Positions 1 to 10,576 of a DNA stretch of 64,000 nucleotides are shown one piece after another; position 1 is the first letter of the stretch; the number at the start of each line of letters is the position of its first letter. The stretch comes from Albifimbria verrucaria (Eukaryota; Ascomycota; Sordariomycetes; Hypocreales; Stachybotryaceae), in NCBI GenBank assembly GCA_020081605.1, contig JAHREC010000011.1, positions 3,410,001 through 3,474,000 on the forward strand. The letters are read 5' to 3'. Position numbers and translations under genes: made by a program. Under the pieces are notes generated by a model that made no database searches, had not been told where the DNA came from, and was given only the letters and a program-made list of their open reading frames with translations.

Positions 1-290
1 TTGGCCTTGAGAAGGAGGACGTGCACCGATGGGAGATCAACGAGGCCTTTGCCAGTCAGGCTTTGTACTGCATCAGAACTTTGGGTCTGGAGTCGGCGCT
101 CGAGCAGGGCAAGGTGAACCCAGACGGAGGCGCTATTGCTCTAGGACATCCACTTGGAGCTACCGGTGCCCGCATGACATCCACGCTGCTACACGGCCTC
201 AGCCGCCCAATCGGCGGCGGCGAGGTTGGTGTTGTCAGCATGTGTGTTGGCACGGGCATGGGAATGGCCGGTCTGTTTGTTCGCGAGTAA
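1..290 (+). CDS. 3-ketoacyl-CoA thiolase, C-terminal part (partial at window edge)
   Basis: The reading frame is already open at base 3 and ends with TAA at 288-290, so only about the last 95 residues are present. They carry the two C-terminal thiolase signatures: GHPLGATGAR, which holds a catalytic His, and CVGTGMGMAG, which holds the Cys that acts as general base. The segment RWEINEAFASQA is also typical. Thiolases of this branch cleave 3-ketoacyl-CoA to acetyl-CoA and a shortened acyl-CoA, the last step of fatty-acid beta-oxidation. The sequence resembles the peroxisomal ACAA1/POT1 type more than the ergosterol-pathway acetoacetyl-CoA thiolase, but the N-terminus with any PTS2 signal is outside the window. 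It converges on the gene at 576-1928. No frame break is seen in this fragment. Confidence 0.9.
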   Translation, partial: GLEKEDVHRWEINEAFASQALYCIRTLGLESALEQGKVNPDGGAIALGHPLGATGARMTSTLLHGLSRPIGGGEVGVVSMCVGTGMGMAGLFVRE

Positions 291-575
291 GCCCCTGAGC
301 GGCCTTGGCGTGAGCCAACTCGAATGTTACAAGACAAAACGAAGCATCATTTGCAAGTCAGCATATCACCAGAATCTGTTCTCAAGTGGCCGAGTGGCTG
401 TAACTAGGACATCACAGAGCATGGAGCATGATAGTTTTGGAAGTGTAAAACCAGCGATCTTCCTCGATCGAGTTATAAAGAATAGAGCACCCTATTGTAA
501 AGATATATAAAAAGAAAAAGTCTAATAGCTCCCAAAACCATGTACGAAAAGCAGGGTATTTCCATCATCGGTCGA

Positions 576-1928
576 CTACAGCGCAGCAATCAGCATGCCG
601 GACACGGCAGCCAATCCCCAGACGGTCGTCACGGTCTTGCTCAGGTTGCCCCAGCGCATGTTACCGGCACCCTTGGGAGGAACATCGCCGTTGCCGCCGT
701 CGCCCTTGCTGTCGCCGTTGTTACCGTCGCCGCCCTCGTTACCGTTGCCGCTGCCTTCGCCATTGCCGTTGCTGTTGCCGCTACCCTCACCGTTACCGCT
801 GCCGCTGCCATTACCACTGCCACTGCCAGGGTAGAGCTGGGCTGGGGTGCACCGCTGGGGGTACTAGGGGTACCTGAGGCCTTGGCGGAGGTGGTGAAGC
901 CGGAGCTGGTCTTGCCGGCTGAGGTTCCCAGGGCCTTTGTGGGCTCATCGGTGATAAACACTGGGGTGTCGGTGGCTGAGGACTCTTGCTTCTTGGAGGT
1001 GGTCTCCTTCTCCTTGGTGGTAGGCTTAGGCTCATCCTTGGACTCGGTAGGCTTGGGGTCTTCCTTAGACTCGGTGGGCTTAGGATCCTCCTTGGTCTTG
1101 GTGGGCTTGTCGTCGTCCTTGGAAGAGGCCTCGGTGGGCTCGGGGCCAGCCTCGCCGCCGTGCACCAGGGTGATGGCGGGGGTGTAGCTGGCAACCTGCC
1201 AGACGGAGCTGACCCTGGGAACGTCGGTGACGCGGGAGGCCTGGTCAGGCTTCTTGCCAGTCTCGGTGGCGACGACACCGGTAACCGGCTTGTCATCATA
1301 GGTGAAGGTGACGGTCTCGAAGACAACACCCTCGTTGGTGGAGGTGGAGCAGACAGTGGTGGCAGTGTAAGACTCCATGGGCATCAGGCTGTGGCAGCCG
1401 TTGCCTTCGTTGGCAGTGAATCCGCTGAACAGGGCAGGTTAGAGAGAAATCGATGTGATGGCCCAGAGAGCAAGACATACCTGGGGCAGCAGACAATAGC
1501 GGTCTCGCCGGGCTTAAGGGCCTCCATGAAGACATTGGGAGTAGGGTTCAGGTCGGGAAGGGTGGTGTAGTCGGGAGGGACGTAAATGCCAGAGCTGCTG
1601 ACCTTGCCATCAGAGCCCTTGGCAGCAATACCCGCGGTCGTCCAGGACTCGGGGCAAGCAGAGGCAGGCTGGTGGTAGTAGATGGCATTGCCAAGGCCGT
1701 GTGTGTCGAGACGCTTCGCAAAGTCCTTGTCATACTTGTCGCCATTGGGCAGACAGTCGCCGTACTTGGGAGCCTCACAGCTCTCGAACAGGACAGGAAG
1801 CCCGGGGCATCGTGGTAGGCCATGCCGATGCGGTTGCTGGTCGCACATGCTGCCGGAGCGGACCAGGTGGTGGTGAGAGCACCGAGGTTGACAAAGTCAA
1901 TGTTGTAGAGAGCCGTGGAAGAAGGCAT
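576..1928 (-). CDS. Ser/Thr-rich, Gly-rich protein with GPI-anchor-like C-terminus (hypothetical)
   Basis: Exon 1 is 1928-1481 and exon 2 is 1424-576, with a 56-bp intron (1425-1480, donor GTATGT). The junction rejoins CCPSGFTANEGNGCHSL. The N-terminal half has scattered cysteines (ACATS, ESCEAPKYGDC, ACPESW, IVCCPSGF, GNGCHS), as in a widespread class of fungal hypothetical surface proteins. The middle is rich in Lys, Pro, Thr and Ser with a degenerate KPTESKED repeat. A Gly/Ser/Asn-rich spacer follows, then a hydrophobic end (VWGLAAVSGMLIAAL) that looks like a GPI-attachment signal. No convincing N-terminal signal peptide is visible, so the surface location is inferred. Two one-base losses break the frame, near 1801-1807 and 829-831. 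With both restored the gene is 433 codons including stop. No enzyme domain is recognised. Confidence 0.7.
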
Positions 1929-3215
1929 GGTTGCTATTTGGTTTGGTTTGTTTTTCTTTTACTCTCTTTCGTCTAAAACTGAAAAGGGTGCTGAATCGAA
2001 GAAACGAAGAAGAAGGTAACGGTCAAGTCGAATGGAACTGAAGGGTTAAGGTTAAGCAAGAAAAAGAAAACTCAAGGAAATATAGGAAATTACTTGGGTT
2101 TGAATCGTGAGAAAAAGGCTCCAGTCCGTATCAGCTTCGCCCCGGTGTTGGTGTTGGGGAGCTCGCATTCACTATATACCTAGCCACCAACGACCAACAA
2201 CATCAACCTCCAAGTCAAGTGCTGACGGGCATTGACGATGGATGCGCGCAATGGGGCGTATAATTAACCCAAAGGATCACAGCCGGGGGCGCGGTCTTCA
2301 GAGAGCCCTCATTCGCCAGACCCCGGATCGTGGTCAGTTTCGAACAGGGATCTTTGGTGGACGCCGGGATGATTTTAGAAGGTCGCAGCGACGCTGGCTG
2401 GTCAAAACATCTAGCGGATTGTTTCACCCAGAAATGACCACGGGGGTTATTTTTATCTGCCCGACTGCCGCACCCAATACGCATACTCGTAGGCATACAT
2501 TAGTACCCATAGGCACATACCTATAGGGGAAGGGAGGGAGGAGACCTAGAAATTAGAGCCTTGCGGCACCTGGTATGGTGATGCTGCTAATGGCACGGAG
2601 CACATCACACAAAACCCGCTCATTTAAACTAGAGGCCCAGGAGCATTCTATGTAGATCCATCTGTCCATCCATACGGACAAAACCCCCTTAGCCGTAATC
2701 CTTGGCATCGTGTTGTTCTCTCGTCCAGCCGACCTCTCCTTTCGCTCTGCCAACAATCTGACATAGCTCAGGCAATAAACAAGCTCAATGCGGAATAACC
2801 AGCCTATCCCATGGGCGCTCTTTTCCTGTCTTAAGAGCCTCCCAATGCTTGAGCCTGGTCTCGCCCTGTTTTTTTTTCTTTTTTTCTTTTCGTTTTTTCC
2901 AACGTCCTACCAACCAACAGTAGACAACTCGTGTGTTATTCGCAGACTGCGTTTGCTTGGCACTGGTCATTGCCACTGTATGCGGCTGTGCACTGCATGA
3001 AAACACGGCTCAGGGTATGAAATAACCCGAGGCTGCGCTCTGCTCTTGGGAGGAAACCAACAACTTCTGAATAACAAAGGAACAAACCAAAAAGAAGCTT
3101 ATTGACCCCCAGTCCCATCACATTTTCTCATCTCCCCAACCCAGAGTTGCCCAACAGCTGTTGGTGGCAGCACCATGGCCACATAGTCATCAATAACGGC
3201 CAACTCTCCCATCGC
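1929..3215. other. Intergenic, no gene seen
   Basis: This is the upstream region of the GPI-type protein and the leader of the tRNA-Tyr gene. It holds pyrimidine- and T-rich stretches (for example 2870-2900) but no reading frame with domain character, no repeat array and no second RNA gene that I can support. Confidence 0.5.
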
Positions 3216-3304
3216 CTCCCCATGGTGTAGTTGGTTTATCACGTTCGACTGTAATTGAGAATAATTTCATCGAAAGGTCACTAGTTCGATTCTGGTTGGG
3301 GAGA
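3216..3304 (+). tRNA. tRNA-Tyr(GTA) with 14-nt intron
   Basis: A full cloverleaf folds. The acceptor stem CTCCCCA (3216-3222) pairs with TGGGGAG (3297-3303), and the discriminator is A3304. The D arm is 3225-3242. The anticodon stem TTCGA (3244-3248) pairs with TCGAA (3270-3274). The T arm has stem ACTAG/CTGGT with loop TTCGATT. The anticodon loop reads C-T-GTA-A, followed after position 37 by a 14-nt insert (3255-3268), the canonical eukaryotic intron position. The C1-G72 pair and A73 are eukaryotic tRNA-Tyr identity elements, and nuclear tRNA-Tyr genes typically carry an intron. A T run (about 3317-3322) can serve as the Pol III terminator. Confidence 0.9.
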
Positions 3305-3550
3305 TCCGCAAACATCTTTTTTGCGCTTCACGTTGACTTTTTTATCCTCCATCAACTATCCTTACCTATTTTGCGTGATATACCGTCACTGGTGGATATG
3401 GGGATGCTTCAGTGTGGGGACACAAAACACAGAGACCCGCTGGCTAAATCAGGCTTCGTCCCCTTTTTATTTTATTTTTGGTACTTACTTCGGAGCTTTG
3501 TATTAGGCCCGACTGGTCTGATCTGATCTGGTCTGTTCTCCTTTGCTATT

Positions 3551-4622
3551 CTAACCGGGGTGACCTTCACGCCAAGACCCTATAAAGAGATGCTCAACTA
3601 GAATCATGGCATCGCCTTTCTCATGGGTGTGCTCCTGCGGTAACCATCCGAAACTGTCCTTGGGCAGCACGAGCACGTCGCCGATCAAACGCGGCTCCAT
3701 CAAGTTGCTTAACTCATCACCCGTGTGCTCCACGCCCGTCTCCATCGTGAAGTAGTCCATCAGAGCCTTGGTGAAGGCAAACGGACCCGTCGTCCCCATA
3801 ACCTGCTCAAAGCTCACGTACCCACCCTCTTCGTGAGCCTGCGGTAGCCCTTCAAGGTCTTTGACCACCCGCTCGACAATGGTGTGGAGGACCGGGTGGT
3901 TGGGCTTAGCCAGCATCGTGTACTGGCACAGCTGGACAGAGTATCGAGATCCCGGCCAGATAGGTCTCTTATGATGGTCGCTCTCGATGCCAATGACGAG
4001 GTTCGCCTTATCCTTGTACTCCTCTGGGATCCATTTCGAAACCGGCTGATGCGGCAACACATCGATATCCGCCCACACGCCTCCTTCTCGAAGCATGATG
4101 AGATATCGCAGCAAGTCTGCCTTGAGGATATTATCTTTCAGCCGTATAAAGGCATCCGCAATGTCGCTGTCAAAGTTGTCCTGGACATATAGATCTTCGT
4201 TATCATCCGTGAGCCTTTCGTATCGCCATCCAGGGTTGACCGTCCTCCACTGACGCGGGAAGCCGATCGTTCGCTCCGTCGGATCCTCCGAGTCGTCCTT
4301 CCATCCTTGCCATATCTTCGATGGGAAATTCTCTGACACAAGGGTCTGGGCCTCTGGCTCGGTGCTGCTCGTGGAGAAACTCGTCAACAGCTCCTGCAGG
4401 CGAGGCTGGTGTTGCAGGGAACATCTGCTCCAAGTTAGTCGAGAATCAACTGTTAGATGCGGCGCTTCTTCGCCGGTGCAGGTGTAACGAACAATCTGCC
4501 CACGATTCATACGTGTATTGCCCTCCCGCCATCAAAAGAACCAACAGAACCGCTGCCAGCAGCACGATCAGATATTTGCGCGTCATTATTGCTGCCATGA
4601 TCAAGCGATGCCCTATCACCAT
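3551..4622 (-). CDS. GT32 family glycosyltransferase, Och1-like (type II Golgi membrane protein)
   Basis: Exon 1 is 4622-4513 and exon 2 is 4424-3551, with an 88-bp intron (donor GTATGA; CTAAC 10 nt before the acceptor CAG). The protein starts at ATG 4622 (327 aa) or the in-frame ATG 4598 (319 aa). A stop lies just upstream of the first. Residues about 15-32 form one hydrophobic segment (YLIVLLAAVLLVLLMAGG) after basic residues, which fits a type II Golgi anchor. The catalytic domain has FPSKIWQGW near its start and the DXD-containing GGVWADIDVLP, which binds Mn2+ and nucleotide sugar in the glycosyltransferase sugar-binding (DXD) family PF04488. Relatives are initiating alpha-1,6-mannosyltransferases and other GT32 enzymes of protein mannosylation; the exact linkage cannot be read from sequence. 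This is one of the few genes here with no frame break. Confidence 0.87.
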
Positions 4623-5332
4623 CCACTTCTAAAGTGACGATTGCCTTCATTCACGCGACGTGTACTGGCTCAATGTCTCGGTCAAGGGTTCGTGTCTTGG
4701 TCTTCATAAAGGCTTCAAGTCGAGGGAGACTGGTATGTGAATCACATGGCATCACCGCGTCACAAGGAGGCCAAAGCATAAACGTAAAAGCCATTGTTGT
4801 TGCGGAAGTCCGTGTCACTCAGTAAACTCACAATAAGCTCAGGCAGATAGTACAGGTGCGGTGCAGCATCCACTGAAAAACATAAAACAACGTCAGGTTC
4901 GAGAGGCAATGTGCAGCTGCTATATCGCATCCAGTAGAGGCATTTCTCAAAAGTAACAACATCTTCCTCGAGTCCATATTTTACATGGCAAATATCGCCA
5001 GGTACTCGGGAAACTACGGAGGTGTTCAGCGTCAGTGCACAAGCCGCAATATAGTCATGGCCTGTCATGAAACTATGACCAGATAAGGACAGTCCCACAC
5101 TTATACTCGAACTAATTACCAAGGACTTCTACAGTACATTTGTATAGTTGATATAGGATGTGATACAAGCTATATAACGTTAGACTTCAAACTGCAAAAG
5201 GAGTGAGCAGCTCAGCACTGGGCTAAACTAAACTAATATGCATGGCTCGCCGTTCGAGCTTCACCACAACTCCTCAAGCTCCCCTAACATGTCGCCCGTA
5301 TCAAGAACATCTACCAGCCTCATTTCGCCCAT
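4623..5332. other. Intergenic, no supported gene
   Basis: This lies between the GT32 gene start and the 3' end of the FAD oxidase gene. It contains a 120-codon minus-strand reading frame (4760-5122) with no recognisable domain or splice context, which I do not call as a gene. Confidence 0.4.
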
Positions 5333-7033
5333 TCACTTGTACATGCCGATGATCTCGCCAACAACACTGCGATAAACACCGTTGGGATCGAATTTCTGCC
5401 TGACAGCCTTGAAGCGAGCCAAGTACTTCGGGTCCAAGTTCTTCACCGACCTCTGGAACACATCCCTAGTGTTCTTCGTCCAGTGCGGGCGGCATGGAAA
5501 CTCGTCAACCAGAGTGTTTGCCAAGTTAATATCTAGTGTTTTGGTCAGTGGATTTATTACTCGAAACCCCGGTCGGAAACATCTTCAAGATAGACATCAC
5601 TTACAGAACTGCTCGTTGTACCGCTTGTGGTCACCTGTTGTTGGCTTATAAGTGGGAAAGTCGAACATGATGGCGCCCTTGCTCCAGTCCTCGCCATCTG
5701 ATGTCCCCGTAGTCACCTGGCCAAGGAAGTCCTTGTGCGCCTTGCCGAACTTGATGTTAATTCCACTGCGGTACGTCGCTGCCATGATACGCAGCTTCTT
5801 AGACTCGGCGTCGAACAGTTGGCGCACACGCTTCAGCATCTCGTTGGCTCGCGTCACCGGGAACGCCAACTCCAACGTATATCCCTCGAGACCGTACTCC
5901 CAGAGAGGCGCTGGTCTGGGTACAACCCGCCAATGAGCACGTCATAGTTCCATCCGTACACTGGCCACTTCTCAATGGCCTTGTTGGTCGTCTTCTCGTG
6001 AAAGTTGGGCTTCTCCACATCCCAAAGAAGATCTCCTCGGCGAGCCAGTTGGATGTGGGCAGCACCTTGCCGCTCTCAAGGAGGCCGATGGCAGCAGCAG
6101 CCTCGATAGGGGTGATGGAGAAGGTGGATTGGAAGCCTTCCTGGTCGCTCTCCTTGGGGTCGACTGCATCGTAGTATCGCCAGTGAAACTTGCGCTTGTA
6201 TGGCCACCACTGGTTCGTGTTAGCTACTGGTCTAGTCGACTACATCAACATTTGCAAATGAGCTTACCCAGAGGTTGGCAGTGAGATATGGAGAGATCAA
6301 TCCGTAGATGTCTCCGTTAAGGACTTCATCTTCATCGAGACTAAATCGAGTCAGCACTTAGCCTTTCACCAACTTTAAGGAGGTGGTACCAACGTCTTTT
6401 GCATCGAGTATACCTTCGTCTCAGGGAAGATCCTCATCTGGATTCTTGCAATAATGCCAAGCAAGCCCAATGATGTTGACGCAGCAAGCCATTCATCATT
6501 CGACTCATCCCGCTTCACAGAACGGATCTCACCACGGCCATCGATGATGTCCATAGCGAGCACACCTCCCACTACTACCGCATCTTCCCGAAGAGAGGTT
6601 CGGTGTGCGCCCATGGCAATGCTCCCCGCAATGCTAATGTTCCAGTTCACCAACCCCGTGCCGATGTTGGCTCCCTCTCATGAAGGTACTCGGCGAGCTG
6701 GAAGAAGGTGACGCCAGCCTCGACCATGACGGTGCCAGCTTCGAGATTAAAGTCCCAGATGTTGTTGACGTATTCGGTGCGTATTATCACTGTCTCGTCG
6801 TCGGCACATTGCGTGTCATACCACATATGGCCCTTAGCAGCGGCGCGCACGAGCTGGCCCCGACTGGCGGCATCTTTGACAAAGGATTGTATCTCCTTGA
6901 TGCTTCGTGGCTCGCGAACCGCAGTCACATTGTAGCATGCCGGGGAGCCCTCGCCTGCAAAGTTGTTATAGACAAAGGCTGCAGCGGACTGCAACTGCAA
7001 CGCCAGGACGGCAGCGCAGGTTAAGCCGAGCAT
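5333..7033 (-). CDS. Secreted FAD-linked oxidase, D-arabinono-1,4-lactone oxidase type
   Basis: Four exons: 7033-6394, 6340-6268, 6209-5605 and 5532-5333, with introns of 53, 58 and 72 bp. The protein begins with a signal peptide (MLGLTCAAVLALQLQSAAAF). An FAD-binding PCMH domain follows (EPRSIKEIQSFVKDAASRGQ, then GHMWYDTQCAD in the FAD-contact region, then ISIAGSIAMGAHRTS). The C-terminal half matches the aldonolactone oxidase (ALO) domain and ends with RFKAVRQKFDPNG. Such flavoproteins oxidise sugar lactones or related substrates with O2; the substrate here is unknown. His in GHM may be the FAD-linking residue, where the family more often has GHS. Three one-base losses break the frame, near 6673-6675, 6021-6023 and 5910. 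With them restored the exons sum to 507 codons. The gene could be a pseudogene, but the same error type occurs in neighbouring essential genes. Confidence 0.8.
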
Positions 7034-8054
7034 AGTGAGCTTTCAGATGTTCTCTGGATCTCTGACACACTCGCTAACCGTCAGCCAGAACAGCTAACGG
7101 AGTGAACCACCTCTTTCCCGGGTCGTCGCTCCCCATCTTATACACCCCAGCCTCTTCGATCGCACAACCTCCCACTTCCCTCCCCTCCTGCAAACCTCGG
7201 CGACGATCCGCACCTCCGCACCAGTTACCACAGCTCCAGTGGCATTACATGTGAAGGACGACGGCAGCTTCAAGACCTGCCGGCCTGCCCTGGGCACTAC
7301 AGAATGCCATGATTGGATACAGCTGCAAGGAATCGAGGCAAGCCAGGCGCGCCGCCCATTTAGTCCCCTTTTAACCCAGTTTCCTAATCAGGGCCCAGCA
7401 CGACCTGCCGGTTGGATGTGCGGAGAACAACAGCGTAGAACAGGAACTCGACCCCTGGCCTCGTAACTAAGCGGTGATCCCAACTCACCCCGCGTTGCCT
7501 CGCTTGATGTGACGTTGGGGATCGTGACCATGCCCACATTGGTAAGAACAAATCCGGGGAGGGCAGATGCTTCCCAGGCCGTCGTTTCCATAACGTAAAG
7601 ATCTAAGCGAGGCCGTGATGGTTGGCACAACTTTTCTGCAATTCACGGTAATTAACCCCATTATATAGGGCTGTTATAGCTTTCTTGCATGTTGTCCAAG
7701 ATGAACAGGTTGCTGTGGCTTGGCACTTCCAAGGGTCGAGACTCAAGCATACTACAATGCGTCCAAACGAGAGAGAAACAGCCTGCAAGTAGCTCAAAGG
7801 ATTCAAGACTTGGTATGAAAACGACGGATAATTAAGTATAAATGAAAAAGAAGACAAAAAAGAAATGAGACTGAGAGCAAGCTACATGCAGTTTAAGTGA
7901 ATCGACACTAAACTGATCCTTATACCATGACGCCCGCCAGCAATGTTGCTATTGTATGAATCTCTCCCCGTCTCTTGCTTCCACTGATGCCCCCATCTCA
8001 GCCTCATGTGCCTCGCAACCCATCAAAACGACGAACTCGCTCCGCAGAACGCTG
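7034..8054. other. Intergenic, no gene seen
   Basis: This holds the promoter side of the FAD oxidase gene and the 3' flank of the Whi2-like gene. Small open frames on both strands have no domain features or convincing splice structure. Confidence 0.4.
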
Positions 8055-9729
8055 TCAACGAAGGCCAATAACGCTCATCTCTAGTGTCCACACCCGGCGA
8101 ATCCATACCTTGAGCTTGCCCTCAACGCCCTCCACGTTGTCCAGCTCAATGCCCTCCCACCAGCAGCGGCGCGCGGGCTTGCGCCAGAAGAGGAGCAGCT
8201 TTTGCGCCATGCCGACCGAGTTGTTACCCATGTCGTTGCCACGGATGTCGCTGCGCAGCCGCGCGAGGGCGAGACTGCAGATGACGGCCTTGTTAGGCTC
8301 GCCAGCGCGGTGTCCCCACTGGTCATCGTGGTTGAAGCCACTGATATGGTTAGTTATGAAGTTAAAGGCAGTGAGGCGGGTGACGGAACATACCCTGCCG
8401 TTAACATTTCAATGAGGTGAGCCTCGGTTGTACCTGGCTCATCGCTGCGCTTCAATCCAGAAAAGATACCATCCTGCTGCTGTAGAGCACGAGCGGCGGC
8501 TCGCTTCACCTCAACCATGTCAGGCTGGCTAATATCGGCGCGAGGTGGGATCACGTAAAAGTCAAGATCCTCGCGGAGAACAATGATGCCGGCCCTCCTT
8601 GAGGCCTCATCGCGTGAGCCGAGCGGCTCATTTGGCACAGCATCACCGTCCTGCGACGAGCTGGGCGTAGGCTCCTGAGGGATCGACTGGGCGACGTTGC
8701 GGAAAAAGTCTAGCATATACTGCAGCGATGCAGGGTCGTACTGTCATCTTTTAGTAAGGACGATGCTACAGCAGTTAAGAAGCTCAGCGAGTCACTCACA
8801 TCAACTTGAACAGCATCGTTTTCTGAGAAACCATTCATGTGACCCTCGGGGAAAAGACCGTTGGGAAACAAAGAGAGCAGCACAAACTCAGGCAAGGTCA
8901 ACAGCTCGTCTCATGAAAGAACAAAGCGGGTTCCCTAAGAAAGGTGTTAGTTCACGCATACTCATAGCTGTCGCCCCCAAAAATAGAGGTGAGACAATGC
9001 CGCAGCACTTACCGAAGGTCCATGGCAATGGTCTCGTCGGCGCCAACATCTGTCTCGCACGTTAGTCTCTTGCCGCTCCGACAAAATCGGGCCATAGATA
9101 ATTCTGGGAACGCACCTCCAATGGCGTTCACGGGCGGTCCCCTTGCTGTACCTGAGTAATGATACTCGCGGCACCTCCTGCGGCAGCCATTAGATATGTG
9201 AATGTGAGGAGAGGACTGTCCCCTCCGAGTAAGCTGGCGGCGGTTCTGCGTCGTCGTCCTTGCGACTGGACTCTCCTTGGTATCACGGGGAGCGCACGTT
9301 TAGTCTCGGCGACGGGGTCGACGCGGAAGGCTCTCGCGGCGTCGGCAGACGATGACTCGGGTTCGAGGGGTGCGTAGGCTGGCGCGGAGCCGGAAGCTTC
9401 TGCCTCGTCGTTGGAGCTGGGGAGAGCGCGCGCGGCGACGAACTTGCCCGAGGAAGACTGGGCGCAAGTTTCAGAGGGCGAGTCGCTGTCGTCTCGGTAG
9501 AGCGACGAGAAGGGTGGGGGCCTGGGGACGGAGGCGCCTCGGAGACGGGGTACTGCGGCGGTGGAGACTGGTCGTGACCGGTCACGGAGCTTTCAGTGCG
9601 CAATTCGTTGGCGTCGTCGTCGTCTTGGTGATCGGGTTGGTGGTTGTGAAGTTGGGCGAGTGCCTCGGCAGCAGCAGCCAGGTCCTGGGACGCGGACGGT
9701 CCAATTCCAGCTTCCTTTGACGCAGACAA
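8055..9729 (-). CDS. BTB/POZ-type protein similar to Whi2 (stress-response phosphatase activator family)
   Basis: Five exons fit: 9729-9116, 9049-9013, 8934-8800, 8740-8394 and 8340-8055, with introns of 66, 78, 59 and 53 bp, all GT-AG. A low-complexity acidic and proline-rich N-terminus leads to a PPPAYSEG patch and FTYLMAAAGGAASIITQ. The BTB-like core follows: ETIAMDLRGTRFVLS, DELLTLPEFVLLSLFPNGLF, VDYDPASLQYMLDFFRNVAQ. The C-terminal conserved half contains GGFNHDDQWGHR and FWRKPARRCWWEG. In yeast, Whi2 binds Psr1 phosphatase and links nutrient or stress signals to growth arrest; this role is inferred from family. The frame is broken several times in exon 1 (before 9420, around 9200-9270, near 9140) and at 8933-8935. 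A TGA (8911-8913) also lies in frame where an Arg codon is expected. The gene is therefore either badly sequenced or decayed. Confidence 0.72.
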
Positions 9730-10576
9730 CGTGGCGGATTTAGCTGGACAGCGTGCGACGGGACAAGCGATGCCCGCGAGACTGAAGATGACAGGTCAAG
9801 AAGCCGTTCTAGCGCAACTTGGATGCGTTGGGGAGAATTGGGTGGGTTTCGATTCGAGCGACGGTCAGTGGAAATGAAGGGGTAGCATCGAGCGGTCGGG
9901 TGAGCGAAGCGAGACAGTAGGGGACCTGGTGACGATGATAGCGGTACCACGATAAGAGAGGTCCCAGGCTGGGTCGTTGCGTCAGGGATTTAAAAGACGT
10001 TCGTCTCCCGCGGAGAGGTCTACGGTGCTAAGATGGCCCGAGGAGGACGGGATGGTGTTGTGCAGGCCGGAGCAGCCTGTTTGTCTTGGATTGATGCACG
10101 GTTGAGAGTGTAGCATGCACTTCATTTCACCTGGACAATTGAAAGGCTGTCGCTCCAGACTAACGTTAGACCAGACCAGACCAGACCAGTCAGACTCTCC
10201 CTACCTGGACCTGGACCTGTGCCTGTACCCGTACCTGTAGCCCCCCTACGCCCTGCACCACTCTACACCCTGCACCCTGCACCTGGGCTGCCCGTTAGGT
10301 GATTACATTGTACCTGTAGCGGGTTTAGCGGGCTGCTTAGCGGGTCCTGGTGCCCCTGAGAGGGCGGGTGGGGCCAATAGCATGTCTCCGCCCAGAGCTT
10401 TTAGCCGCCCAGCCTCTTGCTTGTCTTGGAATTGCATCGCCAATGGCATTGCTTCCTTGCTTCACCACCCAAAAGGTTGAAGAGACGTTTACATCTTCAC
10501 AACATCATGCTCCAGTTTCACTCTAAACGCTTGCACAGCTTGCTCTCGGGTATCTATGACTTTGATCTTCCACACA
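9730..10576. other. Intergenic with short tandem-like motifs
   Basis: This is the promoter and leader of the Whi2-like gene and the 3' flank of the G-patch gene. It carries near-repeats of ACCAG (10170-10190) and of CCTGGA/CCTGTA units (10203-10275). No gene is supported. Confidence 0.45.

Noticed and set aside
4760..5122. 120-codon minus-strand open frame between the GT32 and FAD oxidase genes
   Set aside because: No recognisable domain, no coherent splice partners, and the composition does not separate it from chance.
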